Of a stretch of DNA of 64,000 bases, positions 32,350 through 41,150 are shown one piece after another. The stretch's first letter is position 1; every line of letters starts with the position of its first letter. Made by a program: the position numbers and the translations under genes. Origin of the DNA: Acidobacteriota bacterium (GTDB lineage Bacteria; Acidobacteriota; Vicinamibacteria; Vicinamibacterales; UBA8438); the NCBI GenBank assembly GCA_009838525.1, contig VXRJ01000038.1, positions 136,654-200,653 on the forward strand, read 5' to 3'. The notes beneath the pieces were generated by a model. That model was not told where the DNA came from. It searched no databases and worked only from the letters and a program-made list of their open reading frames with translations.

Positions 32350-33408
32350 CTACTGTCCTTCGGCTTCCTCCGCCCGCGACCCGGCCATCATGTTGAACAT
32401 GCCGTAGTTGCCCTCGTGGCAGGCGAACTCGAATATCGGCCCGTCGGTCCGGGTCATCGGCAGGGCGCCCTCCCACGGCTCCACCCACGTGCCGGGATCC
32501 TCGACCGTGAAGGTGACGTCCAGCGTGTCAGGACCCACCCGGGTGAACCGTTCGACGACGCGGGTCGCGTCGGTCATGTCACCGCGCGAGAGCGAGTGCT
32601 CCGGGCGGGCCCACCGCCGGATGAAGGGCTGCCGCAGATTGGTCGTCTCCACCACCAGGGTGTCTCCCTCCCAGTGGCCGCGCGAGCTGCCGGCGAACTG
32701 CCGGATCGCCTCCGGCAGGTGCGGGCGGCCGTCGAGGGCGATGATCCGCAGGTCGTGGATGTGCTCCTGCAGGATGATGACCATCTCCGGCGTCTGGAAG
32801 AAGTGGAAGTTGTTGTTGTAGCCGGTCGGGATCGTCGGGATCCCGCGGTACCAGAGGCAGCGCTCGCTCAGGCCCATGTCTTCCGGTCCGTCCGCGGGGA
32901 CGCGGCCGTCGCGCGCGTCGGCCAGGCGCCGCGTCTCGGCTGACGCGATCCGCTCGCGCGCCGCGTCCGTCAGCACCGGCAGCCGGCCATTCTCGGGGTA
33001 GGTGATGATGGAAGTCCGCTGTGTGCCGACGACCGATGTCCGCTGGTCGGTCCAGAAGCTGTTGTAGGCGCCCACATTACCGCCAACCGGCAACGGCTCG
33101 GTGCGCACTTCGCTGGGGGCGTTCGCCTGGTTCACCCGCTCGACGGCGAGCCGCTCCAGCTCCGCCGCTTCCTCGTCGCTCAGGAACGCCTGGTCCGCCA
33201 GCGCTCCCGGCCGTTCCAGCGGCGTGATGGTGGCGTTGTTCCAGATCGCCCGCAGGTCCGGGTCGCCCCAGGGCGTCCGAGGGACCGTCCAGCCATCGGG
33301 CGCCTCCTGCTGCGCCCGGGCCACGGCCGGGGCGAGCGAAGCGGTGACGGCCAGGGCCGCAAATCCAATTGCCACCGCGCGCAGCCATCCGGAATTCCGC
33401 TGGTGCAT
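32350..33408 (-). CDS. Two-cysteine exported family, member F
   Basis: A 352-residue homologue with a signal peptide ending near residue 33 (ARAQ) and the landmarks VPRTPWGDPDLRAIWNNAT, ITPLERPGALADQAFLSDEEA, RTSIITYPENGRLP, LSERCLWYRG (C184), YNNNFHFFQTPEMVIILQEH, SRGHWEGDTLVVETTNL and EFACHEGNYGM (C330). It lacks the GFNSGPP stretch after the first cysteine and has a longer gap between the cysteines (146). A strong AGGAGGAAG site precedes the ATG. Divergent from the FAH gene. Confidence 0.88.
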   Translation of the reverse strand: MHQRNSGWLRAVAIGFAALAVTASLAPAVARAQQEAPDGWTVPRTPWGDPDLRAIWNNATITPLERPGALADQAFLSDEEAAELERLAVERVNQANAPSEVRTEPLPVGGNVGAYNSFWTDQRTSVVGTQRTSIITYPENGRLPVLTDAARERIASAETRRLADARDGRVPADGPEDMGLSERCLWYRGIPTIPTGYNNNFHFFQTPEMVIILQEHIHDLRIIALDGRPHLPEAIRQFAGSSRGHWEGDTLVVETTNLRQPFIRRWARPEHSLSRGDMTDATRVVERFTRVGPDTLDVTFTVEDPGTWVEPWEGALPMTRTDGPIFEFACHEGNYGMFNMMAGSRAEEAEGQ

Positions 33409-33475
33409 CGTCTTCCTCCTGGGTCGGCGCCTCGTTGCAGGATACACCCGCAGGGCGTCCGGAGCGGGTTGTTTC

Positions 33476-33504
33476 TTGACAGCCCTACGGGGCGGGAGTA
33501 CAAC
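33476..33504 (+). promoter_or_regulatory. Sigma-70-type promoter for the exported FAH gene
   Basis: TTGACA at 33476-33481, a 17-bp spacer, then TACAAC at 33499-33504. This is the best -35/-10 pair seen in the window and points at the FAH gene starting at 33575, giving an untranslated leader of about 64 bases. Confidence 0.6.
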
Positions 33505-33574
33505 CGCACTGCGCCGCGTGACGGCGCCCATGTACAGTAGCGTTATGATTCGGATCCCGCTACAGAGGAGCATC

Positions 33575-34729
33575 ATGCGACGCATTCTGACCATCGCGAC
33601 ACTCTTGGCCCTGGCGGCCCCCGGCGCGGCGCTCGCGCAGGGGCCCGAGGTCGAACCGGTCGAGCCGTTCCACGTGGGAACGTTCGACATCCACGGGGTA
33701 CCCCATGTCGTTCTCGTCCTTCGCGACAGCCTCATTATTGACATCGAGGTGGCCGCCATGGCGCTCGAGGCGGATCCCGCCTACAGCCATGTGCCGATGC
33801 CGGAGGACATGCTCGAGCTGATCGGGCGCTGGGACTACGGCCTGAAGTACCGCCTGTTCGAGATCGTGAACCACGTCGTCGGCAACGACCTGCTGACCGG
33901 TGCCAACCAGGCCGACTACGTGTACGCCGTGACGGACCTTCGGGCCCGCCCGCCGATCATGTATCCGGGCAAGATCCTGAACGCCGCAGTCAACTTCTAC
34001 AGCCACGTCAGCGAGGGCGCCACCCCCGAGGAGCGGGCGGCGGAGCAGCGCCGGCGGCGCGAGGAGCGCGGCGTGCCGTATCTCTTCCTGAAGCCGAGCC
34101 GCGGCGCGGTCATCGGCAACGGCGATCCGATCGTGATTCCCTACGGGCGCGACCGGACCGACTGGGAAGTGGAGCTGGGCGCGGTCATCGGCCGCACCGC
34201 GAAGTACGTCTCGGCCACCAGCGCGCAGGACCACGTCTTCGGCTACATCGTGTCGATCGACGTCTCCGACCGCGGGGGCCGTCCGCCGGGCGGCAACGCG
34301 ACCCGCTCCGACTGGTTCGTCGGCAAGGGACATGACACCTTCGCGCCGCAGGGCCCGTGGATCGCGCCGAAGGAGTTCTACGGCGACCCGATGGCGAATC
34401 TCCGCCAGACGCTGACGGTCGGGGGCCAGGTGCTTCAGGACGCCCAGGCCGGCGACATGATCCACTCCCTCTGGGAGATCATCGAGTACGCCTCGTCGAT
34501 CATCACGCTCTACCCGGGCGATGTGATCAACAACGGAACGTCGGGGGGCACGGCGGCAGGCGCCGCGGACACCCGCGGCCCGGAGGATCGCTACCTCAAG
34601 CCGGGCGAGGTGGTCGAGGCCAGCATCGACGGCATCGGCACCCTTCGCATGCCGGTGGTGGCGGGCGAGGAGCCGCCGGCCGATCTGACCGGCGCGCAGT
34701 TGCCGCCGGTCAGCAACTACCGCGACTGA
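33575..34729 (+). CDS. Exported fumarylacetoacetate hydrolase family protein
   Basis: A 384-residue protein. ATG 33575 follows GAGGAG and starts a signal peptide (hydrophobic residues about 5-20, ALAQ cleavage). The C-terminal two-thirds match the FAH domain: NFYSHVSEG, FLKPSRGAVIGNGDPIVIP, DWEVELGAVIGR (metal Glu), and GYIVSIDVSDRGGR (metal Asp), then DWFVGKGHDTFAPQGPWI. All canonical metal positions appear present. The family hydrolyses or isomerises acylpyruvates and related diketo acids, normally in the cytosol. Export suggests a periplasmic step in aromatic or lignin-like breakdown; this is an inference. Confidence 0.9.
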   Translation: MRRILTIATLLALAAPGAALAQGPEVEPVEPFHVGTFDIHGVPHVVLVLRDSLIIDIEVAAMALEADPAYSHVPMPEDMLELIGRWDYGLKYRLFEIVNHVVGNDLLTGANQADYVYAVTDLRARPPIMYPGKILNAAVNFYSHVSEGATPEERAAEQRRRREERGVPYLFLKPSRGAVIGNGDPIVIPYGRDRTDWEVELGAVIGRTAKYVSATSAQDHVFGYIVSIDVSDRGGRPPGGNATRSDWFVGKGHDTFAPQGPWIAPKEFYGDPMANLRQTLTVGGQVLQDAQAGDMIHSLWEIIEYASSIITLYPGDVINNGTSGGTAAGAADTRGPEDRYLKPGEVVEASIDGIGTLRMPVVAGEEPPADLTGAQLPPVSNYRD

Positions 34730-34755
34730 GCATCAAGTCGCATCGTGCGTTCGGG

Positions 34756-34788
34756 ACGGGCGGGGTTTGCACGAGCAGCCCCGCCCGT
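34756..34788. terminator. Strong bidirectional hairpin terminator
   Basis: ACGGGCGGGG (34756-34765) pairs perfectly with CCCCGCCCGT (34779-34788), with a 13-base loop, between the convergent FAH (+) and CBM9-DUF5916 (-) genes. It is followed by TT only, so it is a hairpin terminator without a long U-tract. Confidence 0.6.
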
Positions 34789-34795
34789 TCGTCCG

Positions 34796-37345
34796 TCAGA
34801 ACCGGAACAGCCGCGTGAACTTGATGACGAACGCGCGGTTCTCGAGAAGCGGCCACCGCGCGTCACGGAACGAGAAGTCCGCGACGTCCCGCTGATCGTT
34901 GTACACGATGAACATCTCGCTGCCGGGCTGGTATTCCCAGCGCAGCCGGAGGTTGGCGCTGAGCGAGTTGGACACCGAGTTGTACTGCACGAGTCCCCCG
35001 AAGAACATCCGCGGCGTGAACGTGTAGGTGATGCGGCTCGTGACGAGCGGCGCGGTGTAGTCCTTCTCGTCGAGGCGGATCATGTTGACGGAGATGCTCG
35101 GCTCGAGGGAGAACTGCGGCGTCAGTTCGACCCGGCCCCGCGAGTACCCGATCGCGGTGATGTCGCCGTTGTAGTAGCCGCCCTTCCAGAGTGAAAGCGT
35201 GCCCGCGACACGTCGCTGCTGCCCCATGGCGTACGACATGAAGACGCTCCGGTAGTCGTAGTTGCCCACCGGAATGGGCACGACGCCGGCCGCATTGAAC
35301 TCGTACGGGACGTAGTCGTAGCGTTGCTCCATGTCGATCCCGATGACGTCGCTGTTCTCCAACTGGGTCGAGAAGGCGCCGAGGTGGATGCGTGTCTCGA
35401 CCAGGCCGGCGGGATTCTCGATGTAGTCCACGCTCCCTTCCCACCGGAACTGCCGGACGGCCCGGATCGACCTGGGCCGCGGGCTGAAGCGGGCCAGCGC
35501 GTACGTGCGCTGGAAGCCCTCGTCGCGCCGCTTGAAGCCTACCTCCGGATTGAAGTTGTCCCCCACGAACAGCCGGTCCACCTGCAGGCCGAAAAGATCG
35601 CCGGTGTAGTTGAACGCCGCCTGGTAGCTCTGGTCGTCGCCCACCATGTCGGGCGTGCGGGTCTGCGCCCAGTACCCGTAGAAGTTGACGTTGTCGAAGA
35701 ACGAGAATGCGGCGTCCAGCCCGTAGGCTTCGTTGGAGCCATTGCCGTCGATGGCAATCGATCGGCCGGTGAAGATGCCCCCGATCCGGCTGCGGCGCAG
35801 AATGTCACGCTTGACGCGGAGCACGGTGAAATTGGTGGAGACCGCGCCGTCCGAGATGTCGGAATCGTCAGTCTGGATGTTCAGGGCGCCGATAGTGAAG
35901 GCGCCCGCCTTGCCGGTCAATCGCCCGCCGCCCAGGATGGGTTCGGTCAGTCCGATCCGCCGGCTGAAGAAGATCTGCGGCGTGTCCCCCCTGCCGAAGG
36001 GCCCTCCCGTCCCGAGCCGCGAGGCGCGGAATACTCCGCCAGTCAGGCCGGCCGAGCGTCCGAAGTCGAAGATTCCCCGTCCCTCCAGAAAGAACTCGCG
36101 CTTCTCGGGGAAGAAGAGGTTGAAGCGCGACAGGTTCACCTGCGCCTCGTCCGCCTCGACCTGGGCGAAGTCGGTGTTGTAGGTAAAGTCGGCGGTCAGG
36201 TTCTGCGTTATGCCGACCTTGACGTCGAGCCCGCCGGTGCCGTCCCCCCGGTTCGTGAACGGCGTGTCACTAGTCAGGTTGGTCTCCAGGGAACCGATCC
36301 CGTAAGGCTTCAGCTCGAACACCCGGTTGCCGGAAGGCGCTTCGAGCCCCGTCATCGTCGCCGCCGCCGACAGGCGGAACATCCCCGGCCCGACGGAGAT
36401 GGGGACCGGCGTCAGATAGACGCTCTCGTTCTTCCATCGGATGTTTCGCCCGAGCTGCACGCCCCAGAGCTGCTGCTGACCGCCCCCGAACCGCAACGAC
36501 TTGAACGGGATCTCCGCTTCGACCGTCCACCCGCCGTCGAAGCGGCCCGTCCGCGAATCCCAGATGGGGTTCCAGTCGTTGTTCGGGTTGCCCTCGTCGG
36601 TGATCTGGTAATCGAAGAAGCCGCCGATCGGATTGACCATGAAGGCGACGCCATTACGACGGTCGTAGAACGTGTCGAATGCGAAGCTGAAGCTCTCGTT
36701 GTTGATCAACTGGAACGAGTCGCGCTGCATCTCGTTGGCGACCCACCGGGATTCCGGTGAAGAGTCCCACAGGCGCGCGGCCACGTAGACATTGGTGTCG
36801 TCGTAGAAGAGCCATGCCTCGGTGCGCTCCGTTGCGGGCGCTCCTTCCGCCGGGACCTGTTGCAGAAAGCCGCTCATCGACGGGGTCGTCTCGTAGGCTC
36901 CCTCGTCGAGGACCCCGTCCAGCCGGAGCGGTTCTCCGATCCGGACTGCCCGTACAGTGGCTCGGCCGCCAGCGTCTCGGGCGATGACTTCCGGCGCTGC
37001 GGGGGGCGGCGGGCCGTCGATGGCGCCTGGCGCGGCCCTGGCAAAGCCGCCGGCGGCTCCGCGGTCCGCGGGTGAGACCCCTCCGGTCGGCGGCCCGCCT
37101 CTCCCGGGCGGCCCTCCGCGCGCTCCCGGGGGGCGGGCACCCGGTGGCGGCGCCGACGGTGGAGAATCCGCCTCTGGCGGCGCCGTTTCACTTGACGGCG
37201 GCGTCTCGCGCTGCGGCGCGTATTCGGGGTTGATGGTGATCGTGACCGGGGCGCAGGCCGTGCCGGCCACCATCAGCAGGAGGGCCAGGAGTTCGGGGAC
37301 TCCGGGGCGGCGGATTGCTCGCGGCGGGGCGTCAGTCATGAACAT
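34796..37345 (-). CDS. CBM9 domain plus DUF5916 outer-membrane barrel protein
   Basis: An 849-residue protein starting at ATG 37345 or 37339. The leader (VPELLALLLMVAGTACAP) has a lipobox-like GTAC, then a 100-residue low-complexity linker rich in Pro/Gly/Ala. Residues from about 135 form a carbohydrate-binding module 9-like domain (RIGEPLRLDGVLDEGAYETT, DDTNVYVAARLWDS, GWTVEAEIPFKSLRF). The rest is a DUF5916 beta-barrel: FFPEKREFFLEGRGIFDFG, FFSRRIGL, and the last residues VIKFTRLFRF end in an aromatic, as expected of outer-membrane barrels. Such proteins are common in Acidobacteria and Bacteroidetes and probably bind or admit glycans or peptides. No catalytic residues are apparent. Confidence 0.9.
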   Translation of the reverse strand: MFMTDAPPRAIRRPGVPELLALLLMVAGTACAPVTITINPEYAPQRETPPSSETAPPEADSPPSAPPPGARPPGARGGPPGRGGPPTGGVSPADRGAAGGFARAAPGAIDGPPPPAAPEVIARDAGGRATVRAVRIGEPLRLDGVLDEGAYETTPSMSGFLQQVPAEGAPATERTEAWLFYDDTNVYVAARLWDSSPESRWVANEMQRDSFQLINNESFSFAFDTFYDRRNGVAFMVNPIGGFFDYQITDEGNPNNDWNPIWDSRTGRFDGGWTVEAEIPFKSLRFGGGQQQLWGVQLGRNIRWKNESVYLTPVPISVGPGMFRLSAAATMTGLEAPSGNRVFELKPYGIGSLETNLTSDTPFTNRGDGTGGLDVKVGITQNLTADFTYNTDFAQVEADEAQVNLSRFNLFFPEKREFFLEGRGIFDFGRSAGLTGGVFRASRLGTGGPFGRGDTPQIFFSRRIGLTEPILGGGRLTGKAGAFTIGALNIQTDDSDISDGAVSTNFTVLRVKRDILRRSRIGGIFTGRSIAIDGNGSNEAYGLDAAFSFFDNVNFYGYWAQTRTPDMVGDDQSYQAAFNYTGDLFGLQVDRLFVGDNFNPEVGFKRRDEGFQRTYALARFSPRPRSIRAVRQFRWEGSVDYIENPAGLVETRIHLGAFSTQLENSDVIGIDMEQRYDYVPYEFNAAGVVPIPVGNYDYRSVFMSYAMGQQRRVAGTLSLWKGGYYNGDITAIGYSRGRVELTPQFSLEPSISVNMIRLDEKDYTAPLVTSRITYTFTPRMFFGGLVQYNSVSNSLSANLRLRWEYQPGSEMFIVYNDQRDVADFSFRDARWPLLENRAFVIKFTRLFRF

Positions 37346-37419
37346 CCGATCCCGTCCACGCCGACAGCGCCGGCGCAAAGATCCTATGCCGGGTACGACA
37401 GTACTTGAACTGCGGGCGT

Positions 37420-38934
37420 TTACTGCGACCGCGCCGGAACCTGCAACTCCGGCATCGGCTCCGCGGTAAAGAGCCGCTTCAGGGGAATCGCGAGCCACCG
37501 CGCCCAGGTTGCCGCCCGGGAGACGCGCGCGCTGTCGGTGGCGATGCCGGTGTTGCCGTACATCTGGCGGTACAGCTTCGATACCAGCATGAACGCGAGG
37601 CGTGACTTGAGCGAGCGTACGCAGCGCGACCGCCGCCAGACCGCGCCGAGCCGGTAGAACCGGTCCCAGGCCCGTTGCGTTCCCATGCGGATCTCCTCGG
37701 CCGTCATCGCCGGGTGGGGCGAGAAGATCTTCGGCCGCTTAATCGGCGGAATCAGCCAGTACCGGCTGACCGGCACGCCGTCGACATCCGGCACTCCCTT
37801 CGCCTCGTTCTCTTCCCACTTCAGGAAGTCTAGGGTGCCGGGGAAGGGGGTGAGCGTCAGGAACTGCGCGAAATCTATGTCGGCGGCATTCGCAAGCGCC
37901 GCCGTCGCGTCGAACGTCGACGGTTTGTCGCTGGGCAGGCCGAAGATGAACGACCCGAGCACGTGCACGCCGTGCTCGCGGAACTGCCGGAGTTGTTGCA
38001 CCAGGTCATCGCCCGCCAGGTTGAAGCCCTTGTAGACGTCCTTCAGCCCCTCCTCGGTAACCGCCTCCACGCCGATCAGCGCGCCCTTGATGCGCGCCGC
38101 GCGCATGGCATCGAGGAACGCCGGATCCTCGGCCGCCTCCATGGTGATCTGCGTAAAGAAGATGGTGTCTTCCGGCAACTGCGCGAGCATTTCCATCAGT
38201 TCGAACCGTTCGGCCCGCAGGGCCTCGAGCTCGCGCAACCGCGAGGGATCCTTACGCCGCTTGGCCATCGCCAGATCCTCGAGCGTTACCGGGTAGAAGT
38301 TGTCGTCCGCCAGCGCGATGAAGCGGAATCCCATCCGCCGCAGCTGCACGATCTCCTCGATGACCGCGTCAACCGTCCGCTGGCGCGGCTCCTGTCCGTC
38401 GGTCCGCCAGACCGAGCAGAACGAGCAGTGCTTGGGACAGCCCCGCACGGTCTGGACCGAGGCCCACATGTAGCGTTCGCGCGGCATCAGGTCCCATCGC
38501 GCCTTCTGCAGAGACGCGCCGGGAACACGGCCGCCGTCATAAATCCGTTCGTGCCGCCCCGCCGCGACGTCCTCGATCACGTGCGGCCACGCGCCGTCTC
38601 CGTCCCCCTTCACGACCGCGTCGGCGTGGCCGCGCTCCAGGGCTTCCTCGGGGTAGAGGGTGGCATGGATGCCGCCGTAGATCACCCGCGCGCCACGTTC
38701 CCTCGCAATGCGTCCCACCTCGTACCCGCGCAGCGCGTTGCCGGTATGGACGCCGATGCCGACGATGTCTCCCTCCTCGATCGTCTCTGGGTCGAGCGGT
38801 TCGAGAGTCTCGTCGACGATGACCGGATCGCCGTACTGCCGGGGTGTCGCGTGCGCCAGCACATAGAGCCAGCGCGGCGTGATGACCGCGAGACCAAAGG
38901 CAATATGGCTGGGGTTGATGAGATGTATGCGCAT
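37420..38934 (-). CDS. B12-binding domain radical SAM protein
   Basis: A 504-residue cytosolic enzyme. Residues 1-140 form a cobalamin-binding-like Rossmann domain (VGIGVHTGNALRGYEVGRIA, then VIYGGIHATLYPEEALE); the DxHxxG motif is absent, so binding would be base-off without a His lower ligand, as in many radical SAM methylases. The radical SAM cluster motif is C166-P-K-H-C170-S-F-C173, with following conserved FIALADDNFYP and GFIFGLPSDKP-like blocks. C-terminal residues from about 400 form a helical tail. The usual reactions are methyl transfer to unactivated carbon or ring rearrangement, on hopanoids, lipids or peptides. The substrate cannot be assigned. Confidence 0.9.
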   Translation of the reverse strand: MRIHLINPSHIAFGLAVITPRWLYVLAHATPRQYGDPVIVDETLEPLDPETIEEGDIVGIGVHTGNALRGYEVGRIARERGARVIYGGIHATLYPEEALERGHADAVVKGDGDGAWPHVIEDVAAGRHERIYDGGRVPGASLQKARWDLMPRERYMWASVQTVRGCPKHCSFCSVWRTDGQEPRQRTVDAVIEEIVQLRRMGFRFIALADDNFYPVTLEDLAMAKRRKDPSRLRELEALRAERFELMEMLAQLPEDTIFFTQITMEAAEDPAFLDAMRAARIKGALIGVEAVTEEGLKDVYKGFNLAGDDLVQQLRQFREHGVHVLGSFIFGLPSDKPSTFDATAALANAADIDFAQFLTLTPFPGTLDFLKWEENEAKGVPDVDGVPVSRYWLIPPIKRPKIFSPHPAMTAEEIRMGTQRAWDRFYRLGAVWRRSRCVRSLKSRLAFMLVSKLYRQMYGNTGIATDSARVSRAATWARWLAIPLKRLFTAEPMPELQVPARSQ

Positions 38935-38989
38935 GTAAGGCGCGACCTCCGGGCTTCTTTGACCGTGCAGGTAGCACGCAAGCTTACTA

Positions 38990-39020
38990 CAAGGGAGACG
39001 AAATCGGGACGCCTCCCTTG
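38990..39020. promoter_or_regulatory. Inverted repeat in divergent gap
   Basis: CAAGGGAG (38990-38997) pairs with CTCCCTTG (39013-39020) across 15 bases, between the divergent radical SAM gene and family member G. It may be an operator or a 5' leader hairpin of member G. Confidence 0.35.
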
Positions 39021-39088
39021 CGCCGGACGCGCGCCTGGGCGATCATCCGGCGAACCGCGATGGTCCGGTCGAGTCGGGGAGGACGCTC

Positions 39089-40066
39089 ATGAGATGGTTC
39101 GTTCTTGCGCTCACCGTATCCGCAATCATCGCCGGTGCGGAGCCGCCGGCCGCGGCGGCCCAGGCCCCGGAACCGGGCGAGGAGCCGGCGGTTCCCCGCA
39201 CGCCATGGGGCGATCCCGATCTGCAGGGGTTATGGAACCATGGCACCATCACGCCGCTCGAGCGGCCGCCCGAGCACGCCGGCCGCGAATGGCTTACCGA
39301 GGAAGAAATAGCGGCCGCCAACCTCGCTTCGGAGACGCGGGCTACCTCCGAACGGAGGAGCGAGTTGACTCGCGAGCAGGATGTCGCGCTCGCCTACAAC
39401 CAGTTCTGGTGGGACCGCGGCATTTCGGTGGGCCGGACCTCGCTCATTACGGATCCGGCGGACGGCCGGCTGCCTCCGCGGACACCCGAACGACTGGAGT
39501 ACGAGGCGACTGCCGAAGCGCAGCGGCTGGCTGCCGCCAAGCGCGGCCGGGTACCCGCGCACGGGCCGGAAGACATGGATCTGGGCGACCGCTGTCTCGT
39601 CTATCGCCACGTGCCGATCACGTCGAGCGGTTACAACAACCACGTCCACATCCTGCAATCCCCGGGATACGTCGCCATCTTCCAGGAGCAGATTCACGAC
39701 TTTCGCCTGATCCCGGTCTTCGATCAGCCCAAGCTGGCTGACCAGGTCCGACTGTGGCTGGGCGTGTCGCGGGGCCATTGGGAAGGCGATACGCTCGTCG
39801 TCGAGACGACGAACTTCCATGCGCAGACCGACTATCTCGGATCGGGTCCGAATCGCAGCGTCGTGGAGCGGTTCACCCGGCGGGGCGAGAACGCCATCGA
39901 GTACTCGTTCACGGTGACCGACCCGAGCGTCTGGACCCGGCCGTGGAGCGGCATGGTGCCGTGGCGGCCGGCGGAGGGACCGACGTTCGAGTACGCCTGC
40001 CACGAGGGCAACTACGGCATGACCAATCTCCTCACATCGTCGCGGGCGGTGGAAGCGCGTCGGTGA
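39089..40066 (+). CDS. Two-cysteine exported family, member G
   Basis: A 325-residue homologue, leader to about residue 26. Key segments are VPRTPWGDPDLQGLWNHGT, EHAGREWLTEEEIAAAN, LGDRCLVYRH (C169), YNNHVHILQSPGYVAIFQEQ, SRGHWEGDTLVVETTNF and EYACHEGNYGM (C304). The cysteine positions are the same as in member A. It lacks the GFNSGPP and IIPLDG segments and resembles member F most. Member H follows 46 bp downstream, so G and H form an operon. Confidence 0.88.
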   Translation: MRWFVLALTVSAIIAGAEPPAAAAQAPEPGEEPAVPRTPWGDPDLQGLWNHGTITPLERPPEHAGREWLTEEEIAAANLASETRATSERRSELTREQDVALAYNQFWWDRGISVGRTSLITDPADGRLPPRTPERLEYEATAEAQRLAAAKRGRVPAHGPEDMDLGDRCLVYRHVPITSSGYNNHVHILQSPGYVAIFQEQIHDFRLIPVFDQPKLADQVRLWLGVSRGHWEGDTLVVETTNFHAQTDYLGSGPNRSVVERFTRRGENAIEYSFTVTDPSVWTRPWSGMVPWRPAEGPTFEYACHEGNYGMTNLLTSSRAVEARR

Positions 40067-40112
40067 GGAGGCGACCCGTCGTCGTAGAATGACGTTGGCA
40101 AGGAGGTTCAAC

Positions 40113-41150
40113 ATGACGGTTCGCGGTTTCGTCGTCGCTTGCATGCTGATCGGATTGACGGTGGGCGCGTCCACCGCGACGGCGCAGGGCGGGTACGAGC
40201 CGCCGCGGCTGCCGGACGGAAAGCCGGACCTGCAGGGGGTCTGGGACTTTCGCACACTGACGCCGCTGCAGCGGCCGCAAGACCAGGAGAGCGCGATCCT
40301 CACGGAGGAAGAGGCGGCCGAGATAGAAGCGCGGTCCGCCGAGCGCAGCGCCGAGCTGAACGCGCCGACCGAACGGACGGGCGAGCTCCTGCCCGTTGGC
40401 GGCAACGTGGGCGGCTACAACCACTATTGGGTGGACCAGGGTGCGAGCGTCGTGGGCGATCAGCGGACGTCGCTCATCATGGATCCGCCGTCCGGCCGCT
40501 TGCCGGAGCTTCAGCCCGGTTTCGAGCTGGTGGAGTTGTCGCTTGCCGAGGATCGGCCGGGCACTCGCCCCGTGCGGGTCCGCGCCGCCGGCATCGGGGC
40601 GGACAGCTATGAGGACCGCGGCCTGGCGGAGCGCTGCCTGCTCGGCTTCAACTCCGGTCCGCCGATAGTGCCGGCCGGCTACAACCAGAACCTGCAGATT
40701 TTCCAGACGCCCGACCACGTCGTCATCCTGCACGAGATGGTGCACGACGCCCGCATCGTGCCGCTCGATGGACGCGACCACCTGCCGGAGGGCGTCCGCC
40801 AGTGGATGGGCGACTCGCGCGGCTACTGGGATGGAGACACCCTGGTGGTCGAATCGAGGAACTTCACCGAGAAGGTCGCGAGCTTCAATCCGTCGGTCGC
40901 GACTTCCATCGGCGAGGGCGACACGCTGCATCTGACGGAGCGCTTCAGCCTTGTCGGGGACGACACGCTGCTCTATGAATTCACGGTGAACGACCCGACG
41001 ACGTTCACCGCCCCCTTCACCGCGGCGCTGCCGATGAAGCGTGGCGAGGGCATGTTCGAGTACGCCTGCCACGAAGGGAACTACGGGCTCTTCAACATCC
41101 TGTCGGGCGCCCGCGCGGCGGAAGAAGTCGCGGCGGATTCACAGCCGTAG
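40113..41150 (+). CDS. Two-cysteine exported family, member H
   Basis: A 345-residue homologue. ATG 40113 has AGGAGG at 40101-40106; an upstream in-frame ATG at 40089 lacks a site. The leader ends at TAQGG. Segments: RLPDGKPDLQGVWDFRT, TPLQRPQDQESAILTEEEA, RTSLIMDPPSGRLP, AERCLLGFNSGPP (C175), YNQNLQIFQTPDHVVILHEM, SRGYWDGDTLVVESRNF and EYACHEGNYGL (C319, 144 apart). It is the member closest to the consensus. Its last 12 bases overlap the convergent methyltransferase gene. Confidence 0.88.
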   Translation: MTVRGFVVACMLIGLTVGASTATAQGGYEPPRLPDGKPDLQGVWDFRTLTPLQRPQDQESAILTEEEAAEIEARSAERSAELNAPTERTGELLPVGGNVGGYNHYWVDQGASVVGDQRTSLIMDPPSGRLPELQPGFELVELSLAEDRPGTRPVRVRAAGIGADSYEDRGLAERCLLGFNSGPPIVPAGYNQNLQIFQTPDHVVILHEMVHDARIVPLDGRDHLPEGVRQWMGDSRGYWDGDTLVVESRNFTEKVASFNPSVATSIGEGDTLHLTERFSLVGDDTLLYEFTVNDPTTFTAPFTAALPMKRGEGMFEYACHEGNYGLFNILSGARAAEEVAADSQP

